NCBI RefSeq assembly: GCF_012524075.1
Contig: NZ_JAAZUI010000011.1
Location: 1-64,000, forward strand
DNA length: 64,000 bases
Reading direction: 5' to 3'
Source: Lutibacter sp. B1
Lineage (GTDB): Bacteria > Bacteroidota > Bacteroidia > Flavobacteriales > Flavobacteriaceae
Of this stretch, positions 19,444-28,432 are shown piece by piece. Numbering within the stretch: position 1 is the stretch's first letter; every line of letters starts with the position of its first letter. The notes under the pieces were generated by a model. The model did not search any database and was not told where the DNA came from. It saw only the letters and a list, made by a program, of their open reading frames with translations. The translations under genes and the position numbers were made by a program.

Positions 19444-20577
19444 ATGAGAATTTTAGTTGCACCCGATAAATTTAAAGGTTCATTAACAGCAAACGAAGTA
19501 TGTTTAGCTGTTGAAAATGGTGTACACCTAATTGATTCGTCTATTGAAGTAATTAAACATCCTTTAGCCGATGGTGGTGAAGGTACATTAGAAATTTTAC
19601 AAAATTATTTTAAACTTGAAACCATTTCAGTTTTAGTAAAAAATCCTTTATTTAAAGATATTACAGCTAGTTACAAAATTTCTAAAAACACTGCTTATAT
19701 TGAAATGTCTAATGCATCAGGACTACAACTTTTAGAAAAAAATGAACAAAATTGCTTTTATACAACTACGTTTGGAACCGGAGAACTCATTTTAGATGCT
19801 ATTAAAAGAGGTTTTAAAAACATTATTTTATTTATTGGAGGAAGTGCCACAAATGATGCCGGAATTGGAATGGCTGCTGCTTTAGGATACGAATTCTGTA
19901 ATTCTAAAGGAGAAAAAATAAGTCCAATAGGTAAAGAGCTTTTAAATATTGCTGAAATTAAACGTAACCATTTAAAAATAGATGTAAACACCATCAATTT
20001 TACAGTTGTTTGCGATGTGAAAAATCCGTTATTTGGTATTAATGGAGCTGCTTACACCTACGGATCTCAAAAAGGTGCATCTACCCAAGAAATTGAATTA
20101 CTCGACCAAGGACTGCAAAATTTTAGCAATAAAGTTGAAAAATACTTACATACTTCTGTTTCAACTATAAAAGGTGCAGGGGCTGCAGGAGGTTTAGGTG
20201 CAGGAGCCGTTTGTTTTTTAAATGCGACTATAAAATCAGGTATTGATTTTGTAATTGAACAAACCAGATTAAAAGAACATCTAAAAAAAGGAATTGACCT
20301 TATAATTACCGGTGAAGGCAGCGTTGATAAGCAAACAATTCACGGAAAAGTTATTAAAGGAATTAGTGATATTGCCCAAGAAAATAACATCCCTTTTTAC
20401 ATAATTTCAGGTATAGCAAAAGATAGAGAATTGGTAGAAGAAAATTTAAAACCTAGCGCTATCAGTACTATAGTAGATTTAAATGTACCTGTTGAAGAAG
20501 CTGTCAAAAATGCTGATTTTTATGTAAGTTTAATTACTTCAAACATTATAAAAAGCATAAAAAAAGCCAACAAATAG
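19444..20577 (+). CDS. Glycerate kinase (GarK/GlxK family)
   Basis: A 377-residue cytoplasmic glycerate kinase of the bacterial type I family, which generally yields 2-phosphoglycerate, a glycolytic intermediate. Typical motifs are APDKFKGSLTA at the N-terminus, HPLADGGEGT (about 40-49), GGSATNDAGIGMAAALG (about 134-150), GAGAAGGLGAG (about 243-253) and TGEGSVDKQT (about 285-294). It is the last gene of the operon, 7 bases after the phosphorylase, and its stop codon lies inside the terminator loop. Because neither sucrose nor trehalose breakdown releases glycerate, its presence is the main argument that the operon's substrate is a glycerate glycoside. Confidence 0.93.
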   Translation: MRILVAPDKFKGSLTANEVCLAVENGVHLIDSSIEVIKHPLADGGEGTLEILQNYFKLETISVLVKNPLFKDITASYKISKNTAYIEMSNASGLQLLEKNEQNCFYTTTFGTGELILDAIKRGFKNIILFIGGSATNDAGIGMAAALGYEFCNSKGEKISPIGKELLNIAEIKRNHLKIDVNTINFTVVCDVKNPLFGINGAAYTYGSQKGASTQEIELLDQGLQNFSNKVEKYLHTSVSTIKGAGAAGGLGAGAVCFLNATIKSGIDFVIEQTRLKEHLKKGIDLIITGEGSVDKQTIHGKVIKGISDIAQENNIPFYIISGIAKDRELVEENLKPSAISTIVDLNVPVEEAVKNADFYVSLITSNIIKSIKKANK

Positions 20578-20587
20578 TTGGCTTTTA
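20556..20587. terminator. Bidirectional terminator after glycerate kinase
   Basis: GCCAAC (20566-20571) pairs with GTTGGC (20577-20582) around loop AAATA, followed by TTTTATG on the plus strand. An A-run (20560-20565) precedes it, so it also reads as a terminator for the convergent prohibitin-like gene. The glycerate kinase stop codon overlaps loop and stem. Confidence 0.75.
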
Positions 20588-20610
20588 TGTTCTATTAGAA
20601 GTGTTCTAAT

Positions 20611-21441
20611 TTATTGATTTCCTAAAATAATAGGCATTCCATCTTTTCCGGATCCAATAATAACTACTTTACTATTAGATGATTCAGATAATTTAATTGT
20701 TGCCTCAATACCTTTATCCTGTAAAATTTTATCGGTTAATGATGCACTTAATATTTTATTCGCATCTGCTTTACCTTGCGCCTCAATAATTTGCTTTTGT
20801 GCTTCTTTTTCAGCAGTTACCAATCTAAATTCATACTCTAAAGATTCTTGTTCTTGCTTTAATTTTCGTTCAATTGCATCTTTAATTGTAGGAGGTAAAG
20901 TTACATCTCTAACCAAAATTGCATTTAACTGAATAAATTGTGGCTCCACAATTTTTTTAGTTTCTTCATAAATTTCGGCCTGTATAGCATCTCTTTTTGT
21001 GGAGTATAATTGCTCTGGCGTATATCTACCAACTACACTTCTTGTTGCTGATCTAACAGCAGGCACTATTACACTATTAAGATAGTCAGTCCCTTTAGTT
21101 TGGTGTAATAATCCAATTGTTGACGCTGTAGGCTGATATAAAACAGAAGCATCTAATTTAATTTCAAGACCGTTAGAAGATAAAACTGACATTGATTTTT
21201 CTAATAACTCTTGTTGTCTAACATTGTATACAAACACCTTATTCCAAGGAGCTACTATATGAAAACCTTCTCCTAAAGGTTGTTCATCAGTTACAACACC
21301 TCCTCCAAAAGTTCTATATAAAACTCCCGCTTCTCCTGATCCTATGGTTACTGCTGATTTTGATAAAAATACAAGTGCTATAATTCCAACTATTATTAGC
21401 GGTATTAAAGTTTTTGGTAATTGTAATTGTCCGTTGCTCAT
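20611..21441 (-). CDS. Prohibitin-like SPFH/Band 7 membrane protein
   Basis: A 276-residue protein with one N-terminal membrane span (about 12-28, LIPLIIVGIIALVF) followed by an SPFH domain (about 30-190: GVLYRTFGGGV, GFHIVAPWNKVFVYNVR) and a coiled-coil helix (about 195-235, Glu/Lys/Ala-rich, KLKQEQESLEYEFR). This is the prohibitin-type branch. Such proteins assemble into large rings or cages at the inner membrane and in bacteria often associate with FtsH-type proteases, but no protease gene is beside it. A -7 box TATTTTTG (complement of 21465-21472) lies 24 bases upstream of the start, without a clear -33 triplet. It appears monocistronic. Confidence 0.88.
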   Translation of the reverse strand: MSNGQLQLPKTLIPLIIVGIIALVFLSKSAVTIGSGEAGVLYRTFGGGVVTDEQPLGEGFHIVAPWNKVFVYNVRQQELLEKSMSVLSSNGLEIKLDASVLYQPTASTIGLLHQTKGTDYLNSVIVPAVRSATRSVVGRYTPEQLYSTKRDAIQAEIYEETKKIVEPQFIQLNAILVRDVTLPPTIKDAIERKLKQEQESLEYEFRLVTAEKEAQKQIIEAQGKADANKILSASLTDKILQDKGIEATIKLSESSNSKVVIIGSGKDGMPIILGNQ

Positions 21442-21473
21442 TTTTGTTAATTTTTATAATTTATCAAAAATAC

Positions 21474-21500
21474 AAAACTGAGTTCATAAAACTCAGTTTT
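21474..21500 (-). terminator. Terminator of the metal-efflux operon
   Basis: AAAACTGAGT (21474-21483) and ACTCAGTTTT (21491-21500) form a 10-base-pair stem with a 7-base loop. On the minus strand the hairpin follows the adaptor gene's stop codon (21535) and runs into TGTATTTTTGA. Confidence 0.7.
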
Positions 21501-21534
21501 GACTCACAATTTAATATGTTATACCTATATTATT

Positions 21535-22668
21535 TTACTCTAAAGGCAAAAAAGCTCCTTTAATTAGTATTTGTTTATCTTTTAAAACAGTATCACCGTT
21601 AATAATTTCAACCCAATTTTCATTTTTTAAACCAATCTCAACTTGTGTTTTATCAAACTTGAATAAATCATCATTTTTATCATTTAAAGCCAAAATAAAG
21701 TAATTTTCATTTTCTTCTAAAACTGCACTTGATGGTAATGCATATTTTTGTTCAGAACCCGTAATAATCTCCGCTTCAACAAACATTCCAACTAAAAAAG
21801 GTTCGTTATCTTCTTCCATATGCCCATGAACTTTAACAGTTCTGTTTTTATCAATTGATTTTCCAATTAAATGAACTTTTGCCTGATATAAAGTTGAAGA
21901 AGACTCCGGTATTTTAAAATTTATAGCTTGTTCTTCTTTAATTTTTAAGGCATCTTTTTCAAATACAACTAATTCCAAATGTTTATGATCATCATTAATA
22001 ATTTCCATTAAAACATCCGATGTATTCATAAATTTTCCAACAGTTGTATAAACCGTAGCAACAACCCCGCTTATAGGCGCATAAATTGGAATTACTGATG
22101 TTATTTTACCTGCCTTTACACTTAACGGATTTATATTTAGCAATCTTAACTTTTGTTCTAATCCATTATATAAAGCTTTAGCACTTTTATAATCACTTTC
22201 AGCCTTTAAATAGTTTTTTTGAGAAGTGATTTTTTCTTCAAACAATGTTTTTTGACGTTCATACTCTGATTTTAAATATGTTAACTGTTCCGATACTTCT
22301 AAATAATTTTGTTGAATTTCAATAAAATCAGGATTTTCAATAGTTAAAAGTAATTGCCCTTTATAAACTTTATCACCAATAAGTAAGGGCGATTTTTTTA
22401 CATAACCTTCCATAAAAGCACTAACTTCAGCTTTATTTGCAGGAGGAACATCAATATAACCGTTTGTTTTAATACTTTCTGCAAAATTTTGAAGCGAAAT
22501 TTCTCCTAATTCCATTTTTGAATTATCAAATTGGTTTTTAGTAATTTCAACCAAATCATTGTTCGTTTTTACTAAATCAACTTTATTTTCTTCCGCTTTT
22601 GAACCACAAGAGATTGTTAAAGTTATAATTGAAATCAAGGATATGATTTTATATATGTAATTTTTCAT
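21535..22668 (-). CDS. RND efflux periplasmic adaptor (CusB/CzcB type)
   Basis: A 377-residue membrane-fusion protein. The N-terminus is a lipoprotein signal with lipobox LTISC (Cys near residue 21). Then come the barrel-sandwich lipoyl-like halves (IKTNGYIDVPPANKAEVSAF; VIPIYAPISGVVATVYTTVGKFM) flanking an alpha-helical hairpin (about 115-175), a beta-barrel domain and the membrane-proximal domain. It links the inner-membrane RND pump to the outer-membrane channel. The gene begins 4 bases after the fused pump/channel gene, so the two are translationally close. Substrate is probably a heavy metal, judged from the partner pump. Confidence 0.9.
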   Translation of the reverse strand: MKNYIYKIISLISIITLTISCGSKAEENKVDLVKTNNDLVEITKNQFDNSKMELGEISLQNFAESIKTNGYIDVPPANKAEVSAFMEGYVKKSPLLIGDKVYKGQLLLTIENPDFIEIQQNYLEVSEQLTYLKSEYERQKTLFEEKITSQKNYLKAESDYKSAKALYNGLEQKLRLLNINPLSVKAGKITSVIPIYAPISGVVATVYTTVGKFMNTSDVLMEIINDDHKHLELVVFEKDALKIKEEQAINFKIPESSSTLYQAKVHLIGKSIDKNRTVKVHGHMEEDNEPFLVGMFVEAEIITGSEQKYALPSSAVLEENENYFILALNDKNDDLFKFDKTQVEIGLKNENWVEIINGDTVLKDKQILIKGAFLPLE

Positions 22669-22672
22669 TTTT

Positions 22673-25600
22673 TTATAAGTTTAAATAATTTATTTCTAAA
22701 GCTATTTGGTTATAATCGTTCAAATAATTTAAATAGCTGATATTTATTTGATTTGAAGTTTCTATACTTTGAATGTATTGGAAAAAATCAATTTCACCAC
22801 TGCTATAACCTCTTGTAGCGGTTTTTAAAATTTCTGAAGCCAAATGCTCTCCACTTTCATAATAATAGTTTAATTGCGATTCACATTTTTTTAATTCTTC
22901 ATGCAAGCTATTATATTTTGATTGCAATTTTAAATTAACATCATAAGCCATTTCATTGGCAATATCCATATCTATTTTAGCAGCTGCTATTTTTGATGAT
23001 TTTCCAACAAAAAATAACGGAATTGAAATACCCGCCTGATAGCTGTCAATTGAAACATCCGATTTATCACTTTTACTGTTAAAATAATTGAATTGCAAAT
23101 CGGGTAATAATTGTTGCGTAATTACATTTTTCTTAGCTTTAAACAAGTTGGTATTTTTGGTATAATATTCGTTTATTAAATGGTTTTTTAAATCAATTTT
23201 AACAACAGTTACTTTAATTAAATCTGCCTGAGAAATTTTAATTTTATCATCTACTTGAAGTAGTAAATTAAGCTCCTCATAAGCTATATTAATATCATTT
23301 TTCAGCTGATTTAACTGAGCAGAATACTGTTTATATTTAGACTGTGAAGTTATCATTTCCAAATAGTTAGACTCTCCTAATTCAAACTTTCGTTTAGCTG
23401 CTTTTGAAAAATTACCATACAAACTATCAACATACATTAAATGTTTTAGTTTTTGATTTAAGTACACAATTTTATAGTATGCTCTTGAAACATTTTTGAT
23501 TAGATTATCCTTTGCTATTGTGTACTCTATGTCAGACAGATCAGCATCAATTTTAGTAGCTTTTTTCTTTGCAAAATATACAGTAGGAAACTCAATTGTT
23601 TGATCTATTCCATAGGTTTTGTAAGGATCGCCATCAACTCCTAAATTGGTTTTGTCGTATGTATAATACAGTTTGGTTTTATCCATCTCAAAAGCACTAT
23701 TCACCAATTTTTCACTTTTATTAAACTCAAGTTTTTTAATATTCAATTGTTTATTATTCTCTGTAGCAATAGAAATTGCTTCTTCTAATGAAATAACTTT
23801 TTCTTGAGAAAAACTAAAAAGAGGTGCTAACAATAACAATAGTATTGTTGCAGACTTAAACTTCTTTTTTCTTTTAGGTTTTATTTCTTTTGTGTCAAAA
23901 ATTGCATACAAAACAGGTAAAACAACTAATGTTAAAATTGTTGAAGTAACTAAACCTCCAATTACAACAGTTGCTAAAGGTCTTTGAACTTCAGCTCCGG
24001 CATTGGTTGAAATAGCCATAGGTAAAAACCCTAAAGCTGCTGCTGCTGCTGTCAAAATAACGGGGCGCAAACGTTCTTTTGTCCCTCTCAAAATTCTTTC
24101 ATATACATTATCCATACCTTGTTCTTTTAACGATTTTAAATGTTCTATAAGTACAATACCGTTTAAAACAGCTATACCAAACAGTGCTATAAATCCGACT
24201 CCTGCCGAAATACTGAAAGGTAAACCTCTTAACCATAAAAATAATATACCTCCTACGGCTGATAATGGAATTGCCGAATACACCATTAAGGCTTCTTTCA
24301 TTGATCTGAAAGCGAAGTGTAACATTATAAATATTAACAATAACGCAATTGGAACTGCAATTTTTAAGCGTGCTTTAGCACTGTTTAAATTTTCAAATTG
24401 TCCTCCATAAGTTACAGTATATCCTACAGGTAATTTAACTTGTGTATCTATAATATTTTGAACATCGGTAACAACCGACTGCATATCTCTGTTTCTAACA
24501 TTAATACCTATAACAATACGTCTTTTGGTATCATCTCTTGAAATTTTAGCAGGACCTTTTGTATAATCTATAGATGCCAACTCGTGTAAAGGAATTTTAT
24601 CACCATTTGGCGTATCAACATATAAATTTCTTAAATTTTCTATATTTTTTCGATAATCGGATTGTAATCTCACAACTAAATCGAATCTTTTTTCACCTTC
24701 AAAAACATTTCCTAAAGTATGCCCGGCAAATGCCATTGAAATCACTTTATTTAAACTTTCAATATCTAAACCGTAACGAGCCACTTTTTTTCTATTGTAA
24801 GTAACAGTCATTTGAGGTAAACCATCAACTTTTTCAACAATAATGTCAGAAGCACCTTCTACATTGGCAATTTTACGTTTAATTTCATCGGCTTTTGAAG
24901 CTAAAATTTCTAGGTTTTCGCCATAAACTTTTATGGCAACATCGGCTCTAACACCTGTTATTAACTCATTAAAACGCATTTCAATAGGTTGCGTAAATTC
25001 AAAATCTATACCTGGTATTACGGATAGTTTTTCTTTGAATTTATCAGCCAATTCATCTTTAGATTTTGCTGATACCCACTCGCCTTTTGGTTTAAGTTTA
25101 ATAATTACATCACTTTCTTCCATAGACATTGGATCGGTAGGAACTTCGGCAGCTCCAATACGCGAAACTACCTGATCTACTTCAGGGAAATTTTGAAGTA
25201 AAATTTGTTCAATTTGCGTAGTTATTTCGGTAGTTTTAGTAAGTGAAGTTCCTGTTTTTAAAACTGGCTGAATCACAAAATCTCCTTCATCTAATGTAGG
25301 AATAAACTCACCTCCCATTCTTGTAAATAATAAGCCGGAAGCTATCAATAAAACCATTGCTAAACCAATTACAGCTTTTTTATGATACAACGCCCATCTT
25401 ATAACCGGTTCGTACATCTTATAAAAAAATGCCATCAAGCGTTTTGAAATATTATCTTTTGTAACTTTTTCGGGCTTTAAAAATATAGAAGATACTACCG
25501 GAACGTATGTAAAACATAAAAACATGGCTCCAATTAAGGCAAAACTAAATGCCATAGCCATTGGCCTAAACATTTTACCTTCAACACCGCTTAAAGATAA

Positions 25601-27001
25601 TATTGGAATAAATACAATTAAAATAATAAGTTGTCCAAATACAGCTGAAATCATCATTTTAGAGCTGCTTTTATAGGTAATCTCATCAATACTATCTTGC
25701 CTGTCTTCTTTTGAAAGTAGCATCAACTCTTCTCTATTGCTGGTAATTTTATAGGCAATATATTCTACAATAATAACTGCTCCGTCTATAATAATACCAA
25801 AATCTATGGCTCCTAAACTCATTAAATTGGCATCAATTCCAAACACATACATCATAGACAATGTAAAAAGCAATGTTAATGGAATAACAGAAGCAACAAC
25901 TAAACCTGATCTAAAGCTTCCTAAAAGTAAAATCACAACAAAAATTACAATAAGAATACCTAAAATAAGGTTTTCGGCAATTGTAAATGTAGTTTTACCT
26001 ATCAGTTCACTTCTTTCTAAAAATCCGTTTATATAAACTCCTTCCGGTAATGTTTTTTGAATTTCGGCTACACGTTGTTTAACAGCTTCAATAACTTTGT
26101 TAGAATCTCCATCTTTAAGCATCATTACTTGTCCTAATACTTTTTCACCTTCTCCATTTCCTGTAATAGCTCCAAAACGATTAGCATACCCATAATTTAC
26201 ATCGGCTACATCTTTAATTAAAACAGGAACTCCTTCAACGTTTTTTACAACTATATTTTCAATATCTTCAATGGATTTAATCATACCTTCTCCCCGCACA
26301 AAATAACTTTCGTTAGTTTTCTCAATATAACCGCCACCTGCAACACTGTTATTTTTTTGAATTGCATCTAAAATTTGGGTATGTGTAATTTCCATTGATT
26401 TTAATTTCTCCGGATTCAAAGCAACTTCGTACTGCTTTAAATAACCGCCCCACGTATTTACTTCAACAACTCCGGGAATACCAGATAATTGTCGTTTTAC
26501 TATCCAATCTTGCATAGTACGTAATTCCATTGGCGAATATTTATCTTTAAATCCCGGTTTTGTATCTAATATGTATTGATAAATTTCGCCCAAACCTGTG
26601 GTTATTGGTCCCATTTCAGGCGCGCCAAATCCTTCCGGTATTTTTTCTGCAGCAGTTTTTATTTTTTCAGCAATTAATTGACGCGGTAAATAGGTACCTA
26701 AAGCATCATCAAATACGATAGTAACTACAGATAAACCGAATTTTGAAACAGAACGTATTTCTTTAACTCCCGGTAAATTAGCCATTTCCAATTCTACAGG
26801 GTAGGTAATAAATTGCTCAACATCTTGTGTTGAAAGATTTCTTGAAGTTGTTATAACCTGCACTTGATTATTGGTTATATCAGGCACAGCTCCTATTGGA
26901 ATTTGGGTTAATGAAAACAAACCAAATCCAAAAATGGCTGCCGTCATTAACAAAATGATAAGCTTATTGCTTATACTTACTTTAATAATTTTTTGTAACA
27001 T
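22673..27001 (-). CDS. CzcA-type metal RND pump fused to TolC-like channel
   Basis: A 1442-residue fusion. Residues 1 to about 1045 are a complete heavy-metal RND pump (12 membrane spans, two large periplasmic loops). The fourth span has the D-D-E pattern IDFGIIIDGAVIIVEY of divalent-cation (Zn/Co/Cd-type) pumps, and the loop has PTDPMSMEESD as in CzcA relatives. After a basic linker (KPKRKKKFK) comes a signal-peptide-like segment (about 1050-1064, LLLLLAPLFSFSQ), then an outer-membrane-factor domain to the end (about 1065-1442, with long helices and ISLEEAISIATENN). So pump and channel, normally CzcA and CzcC, are one gene, and the channel must be cleaved off or cross the membrane attached. 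Similar fusions are known in Bacteroidota. The frame is continuous with no stop at the junction. Confidence 0.92.
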   Translation of the reverse strand: MLQKIIKVSISNKLIILLMTAAIFGFGLFSLTQIPIGAVPDITNNQVQVITTSRNLSTQDVEQFITYPVELEMANLPGVKEIRSVSKFGLSVVTIVFDDALGTYLPRQLIAEKIKTAAEKIPEGFGAPEMGPITTGLGEIYQYILDTKPGFKDKYSPMELRTMQDWIVKRQLSGIPGVVEVNTWGGYLKQYEVALNPEKLKSMEITHTQILDAIQKNNSVAGGGYIEKTNESYFVRGEGMIKSIEDIENIVVKNVEGVPVLIKDVADVNYGYANRFGAITGNGEGEKVLGQVMMLKDGDSNKVIEAVKQRVAEIQKTLPEGVYINGFLERSELIGKTTFTIAENLILGILIVIFVVILLLGSFRSGLVVASVIPLTLLFTLSMMYVFGIDANLMSLGAIDFGIIIDGAVIIVEYIAYKITSNREELMLLSKEDRQDSIDEITYKSSSKMMISAVFGQLIILIVFIPILSLSGVEGKMFRPMAMAFSFALIGAMFLCFTYVPVVSSIFLKPEKVTKDNISKRLMAFFYKMYEPVIRWALYHKKAVIGLAMVLLIASGLLFTRMGGEFIPTLDEGDFVIQPVLKTGTSLTKTTEITTQIEQILLQNFPEVDQVVSRIGAAEVPTDPMSMEESDVIIKLKPKGEWVSAKSKDELADKFKEKLSVIPGIDFEFTQPIEMRFNELITGVRADVAIKVYGENLEILASKADEIKRKIANVEGASDIIVEKVDGLPQMTVTYNRKKVARYGLDIESLNKVISMAFAGHTLGNVFEGEKRFDLVVRLQSDYRKNIENLRNLYVDTPNGDKIPLHELASIDYTKGPAKISRDDTKRRIVIGINVRNRDMQSVVTDVQNIIDTQVKLPVGYTVTYGGQFENLNSAKARLKIAVPIALLLIFIMLHFAFRSMKEALMVYSAIPLSAVGGILFLWLRGLPFSISAGVGFIALFGIAVLNGIVLIEHLKSLKEQGMDNVYERILRGTKERLRPVILTAAAAALGFLPMAISTNAGAEVQRPLATVVIGGLVTSTILTLVVLPVLYAIFDTKEIKPKRKKKFKSATILLLLLAPLFSFSQEKVISLEEAISIATENNKQLNIKKLEFNKSEKLVNSAFEMDKTKLYYTYDKTNLGVDGDPYKTYGIDQTIEFPTVYFAKKKATKIDADLSDIEYTIAKDNLIKNVSRAYYKIVYLNQKLKHLMYVDSLYGNFSKAAKRKFELGESNYLEMITSQSKYKQYSAQLNQLKNDINIAYEELNLLLQVDDKIKISQADLIKVTVVKIDLKNHLINEYYTKNTNLFKAKKNVITQQLLPDLQFNYFNSKSDKSDVSIDSYQAGISIPLFFVGKSSKIAAAKIDMDIANEMAYDVNLKLQSKYNSLHEELKKCESQLNYYYESGEHLASEILKTATRGYSSGEIDFFQYIQSIETSNQINISYLNYLNDYNQIALEINYLNL

Positions 27002-27075
27002 AATTTAATTAATTAGTAGTGTATAATATTCAATATCAAATAATTGACATTAAAATTAAAAATCAGTAAATTAAA

Positions 27076-27462
27076 TTATGCTTGTTTAGGCGGTTGAAAA
27101 AAGCTATTTGTAAAAAGATGAGTTGAAGGCTCTTTGTATGCAAAGTTATTTTTTGCATTAATAAACTCTGTATATTTATTAGGATAATTGTTATTTCCAC
27201 AGATTATAAAAACTAATTGGAAATGCGTATCTAATTGTTGATGCTTAAAAGGCAATTTTTCATGTTCTTTATGTTTATCCTCGTGCTGTTTTTTTAAACT
27301 CCCATAATGCATTTCAAAAAAATCTGAAATACTATCTCCTGCTTGAATATGACAAGTAAAATGGCCAATAAGAGTTGGAATTTTATCAATATCACAAACA
27401 TCAAAGTTAAAACTTTGAATAAGTACAATGAATGATAAAAATGTTGCCAAAACTTTATTCAT
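27076..27462 (-). CDS. Small exported His-rich protein of metal-efflux operon
   Basis: A 128-residue protein with a likely signal peptide (about 1-18). The central part is rich in histidine and charged residues: H52, H60, H64, H67, H74 and H80 within 29 residues (KKQHEDKHKEHEKL), with Cys at 23, 37 and 88. It ends in FFQPPKQA. It lies 74 bases upstream of the fused metal pump on the same strand, so it is probably the first gene of that operon. I do not recognise a named domain. A periplasmic metal-binding or metal-sensing helper is a plausible inference from the His content and position. Confidence 0.65.
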   Translation of the reverse strand: MNKVLATFLSFIVLIQSFNFDVCDIDKIPTLIGHFTCHIQAGDSISDFFEMHYGSLKKQHEDKHKEHEKLPFKHQQLDTHFQLVFIICGNNNYPNKYTEFINAKNNFAYKEPSTHLFTNSFFQPPKQA

Positions 27463-27576
27463 GGGCTAAAAGTACTAATAATCAACATTATAAAATGTTA
27501 AATTTTATTAAATTATTTTAACAAAACCTTTTTAAACCCTTAGAATATGGTAACGAATGTTACAAAAGCATGAAAA

Positions 27577-28422
27577 TTATGTATTTTGATCTACAATATT
27601 TAGATTATTTTCAGAAATATATTCGAGGCATTTTTCCCAATCATCAGCATAATAATCTTTAACTACTTGAATTGTATTTTTATCAATTAAAGGCTTATCA
27701 TCAAACCAATTATCAGGTAATAGCTTAGCAGTGTACATAACTGAATATCTGATAGCATCTATATATAACCTATAACCAAAATTGGTGATTTTATTTGTTG
27801 ATATTTTCTTTCTTTCAATATTAACATATTTCATAGTTTTTTGGATTGCTTTTAGTTGTTTTAAACTATAAGAAGTATGTTTTTTATTTAAATCAATATC
27901 GCTTTCATTATAAGTAACATTGGTATATTGAGCTACTTTATCAATAAAATTGAAAGGTTTTTTGGTTAATTCTTCATAAAATAAGATCAATGGCTTTTGA
28001 TGAAAATATTTATTTAGCAACATCAATTTATTATAATACAACAAATCTGAACGATTATAAACCGACTCGTCGTTCTTCATATCCAAAAATTGATCAAAAG
28101 TTAAATTTCTACCATTTTTAACAATTCTTTTATAATGAGAAGCAATCCAACTATGTTGTTTTCTCATTACCATAATAACCTTAGTATCAGGATACAACTT
28201 TGAAAATTTTTTAATTTCTCGTTCAAATTGCGGACTCAAATTAAGTTCGAAAGAAACCAGATATTTACTATGAGCCTTTTTATCAATAATTTTTTGATAA
28301 TGTTTATACTTATCTTTATTTATATAGTGCAAATTTTTAAAAAAAGGAAATACTTTTCCTTGAACATATTTTGTACCGGTACGTTCCACACCTATATGAA
28401 AAAATATTTCACTTGAATTCAT
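27577..28422 (-). CDS. Sulfotransferase family protein
   Basis: A 281-residue protein with the two PAPS-binding signatures of sulfotransferases: a 5'-phosphosulfate loop near the N-terminus (HIGVERTGTKYVQ, residues 9-21) and a 3'-phosphate region (VIMVMRKQHSWIASHYKR, about 82-99), where an Arg and a Ser contact the cofactor. The fold is P-loop-like. No signal peptide is seen. The gene follows a VWA-domain protein by 10 bases and is probably the last of a fabG-VWA-sulfotransferase transcript. The acceptor is unknown; surface polysaccharide or lipid would be typical for the family. Confidence 0.75.
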   Translation of the reverse strand: MNSSEIFFHIGVERTGTKYVQGKVFPFFKNLHYINKDKYKHYQKIIDKKAHSKYLVSFELNLSPQFEREIKKFSKLYPDTKVIMVMRKQHSWIASHYKRIVKNGRNLTFDQFLDMKNDESVYNRSDLLYYNKLMLLNKYFHQKPLILFYEELTKKPFNFIDKVAQYTNVTYNESDIDLNKKHTSYSLKQLKAIQKTMKYVNIERKKISTNKITNFGYRLYIDAIRYSVMYTAKLLPDNWFDDKPLIDKNTIQVVKDYYADDWEKCLEYISENNLNIVDQNT

Positions 28423-28432
28423 ATCTTTTATT

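Noticed and set aside
12109-20577. Classical polysaccharide utilisation locus (SusC/SusD)
   Set aside because: There is no SusD-type lipoprotein and no secreted polysaccharide-degrading enzyme; both glycoside-active proteins lack signal peptides.
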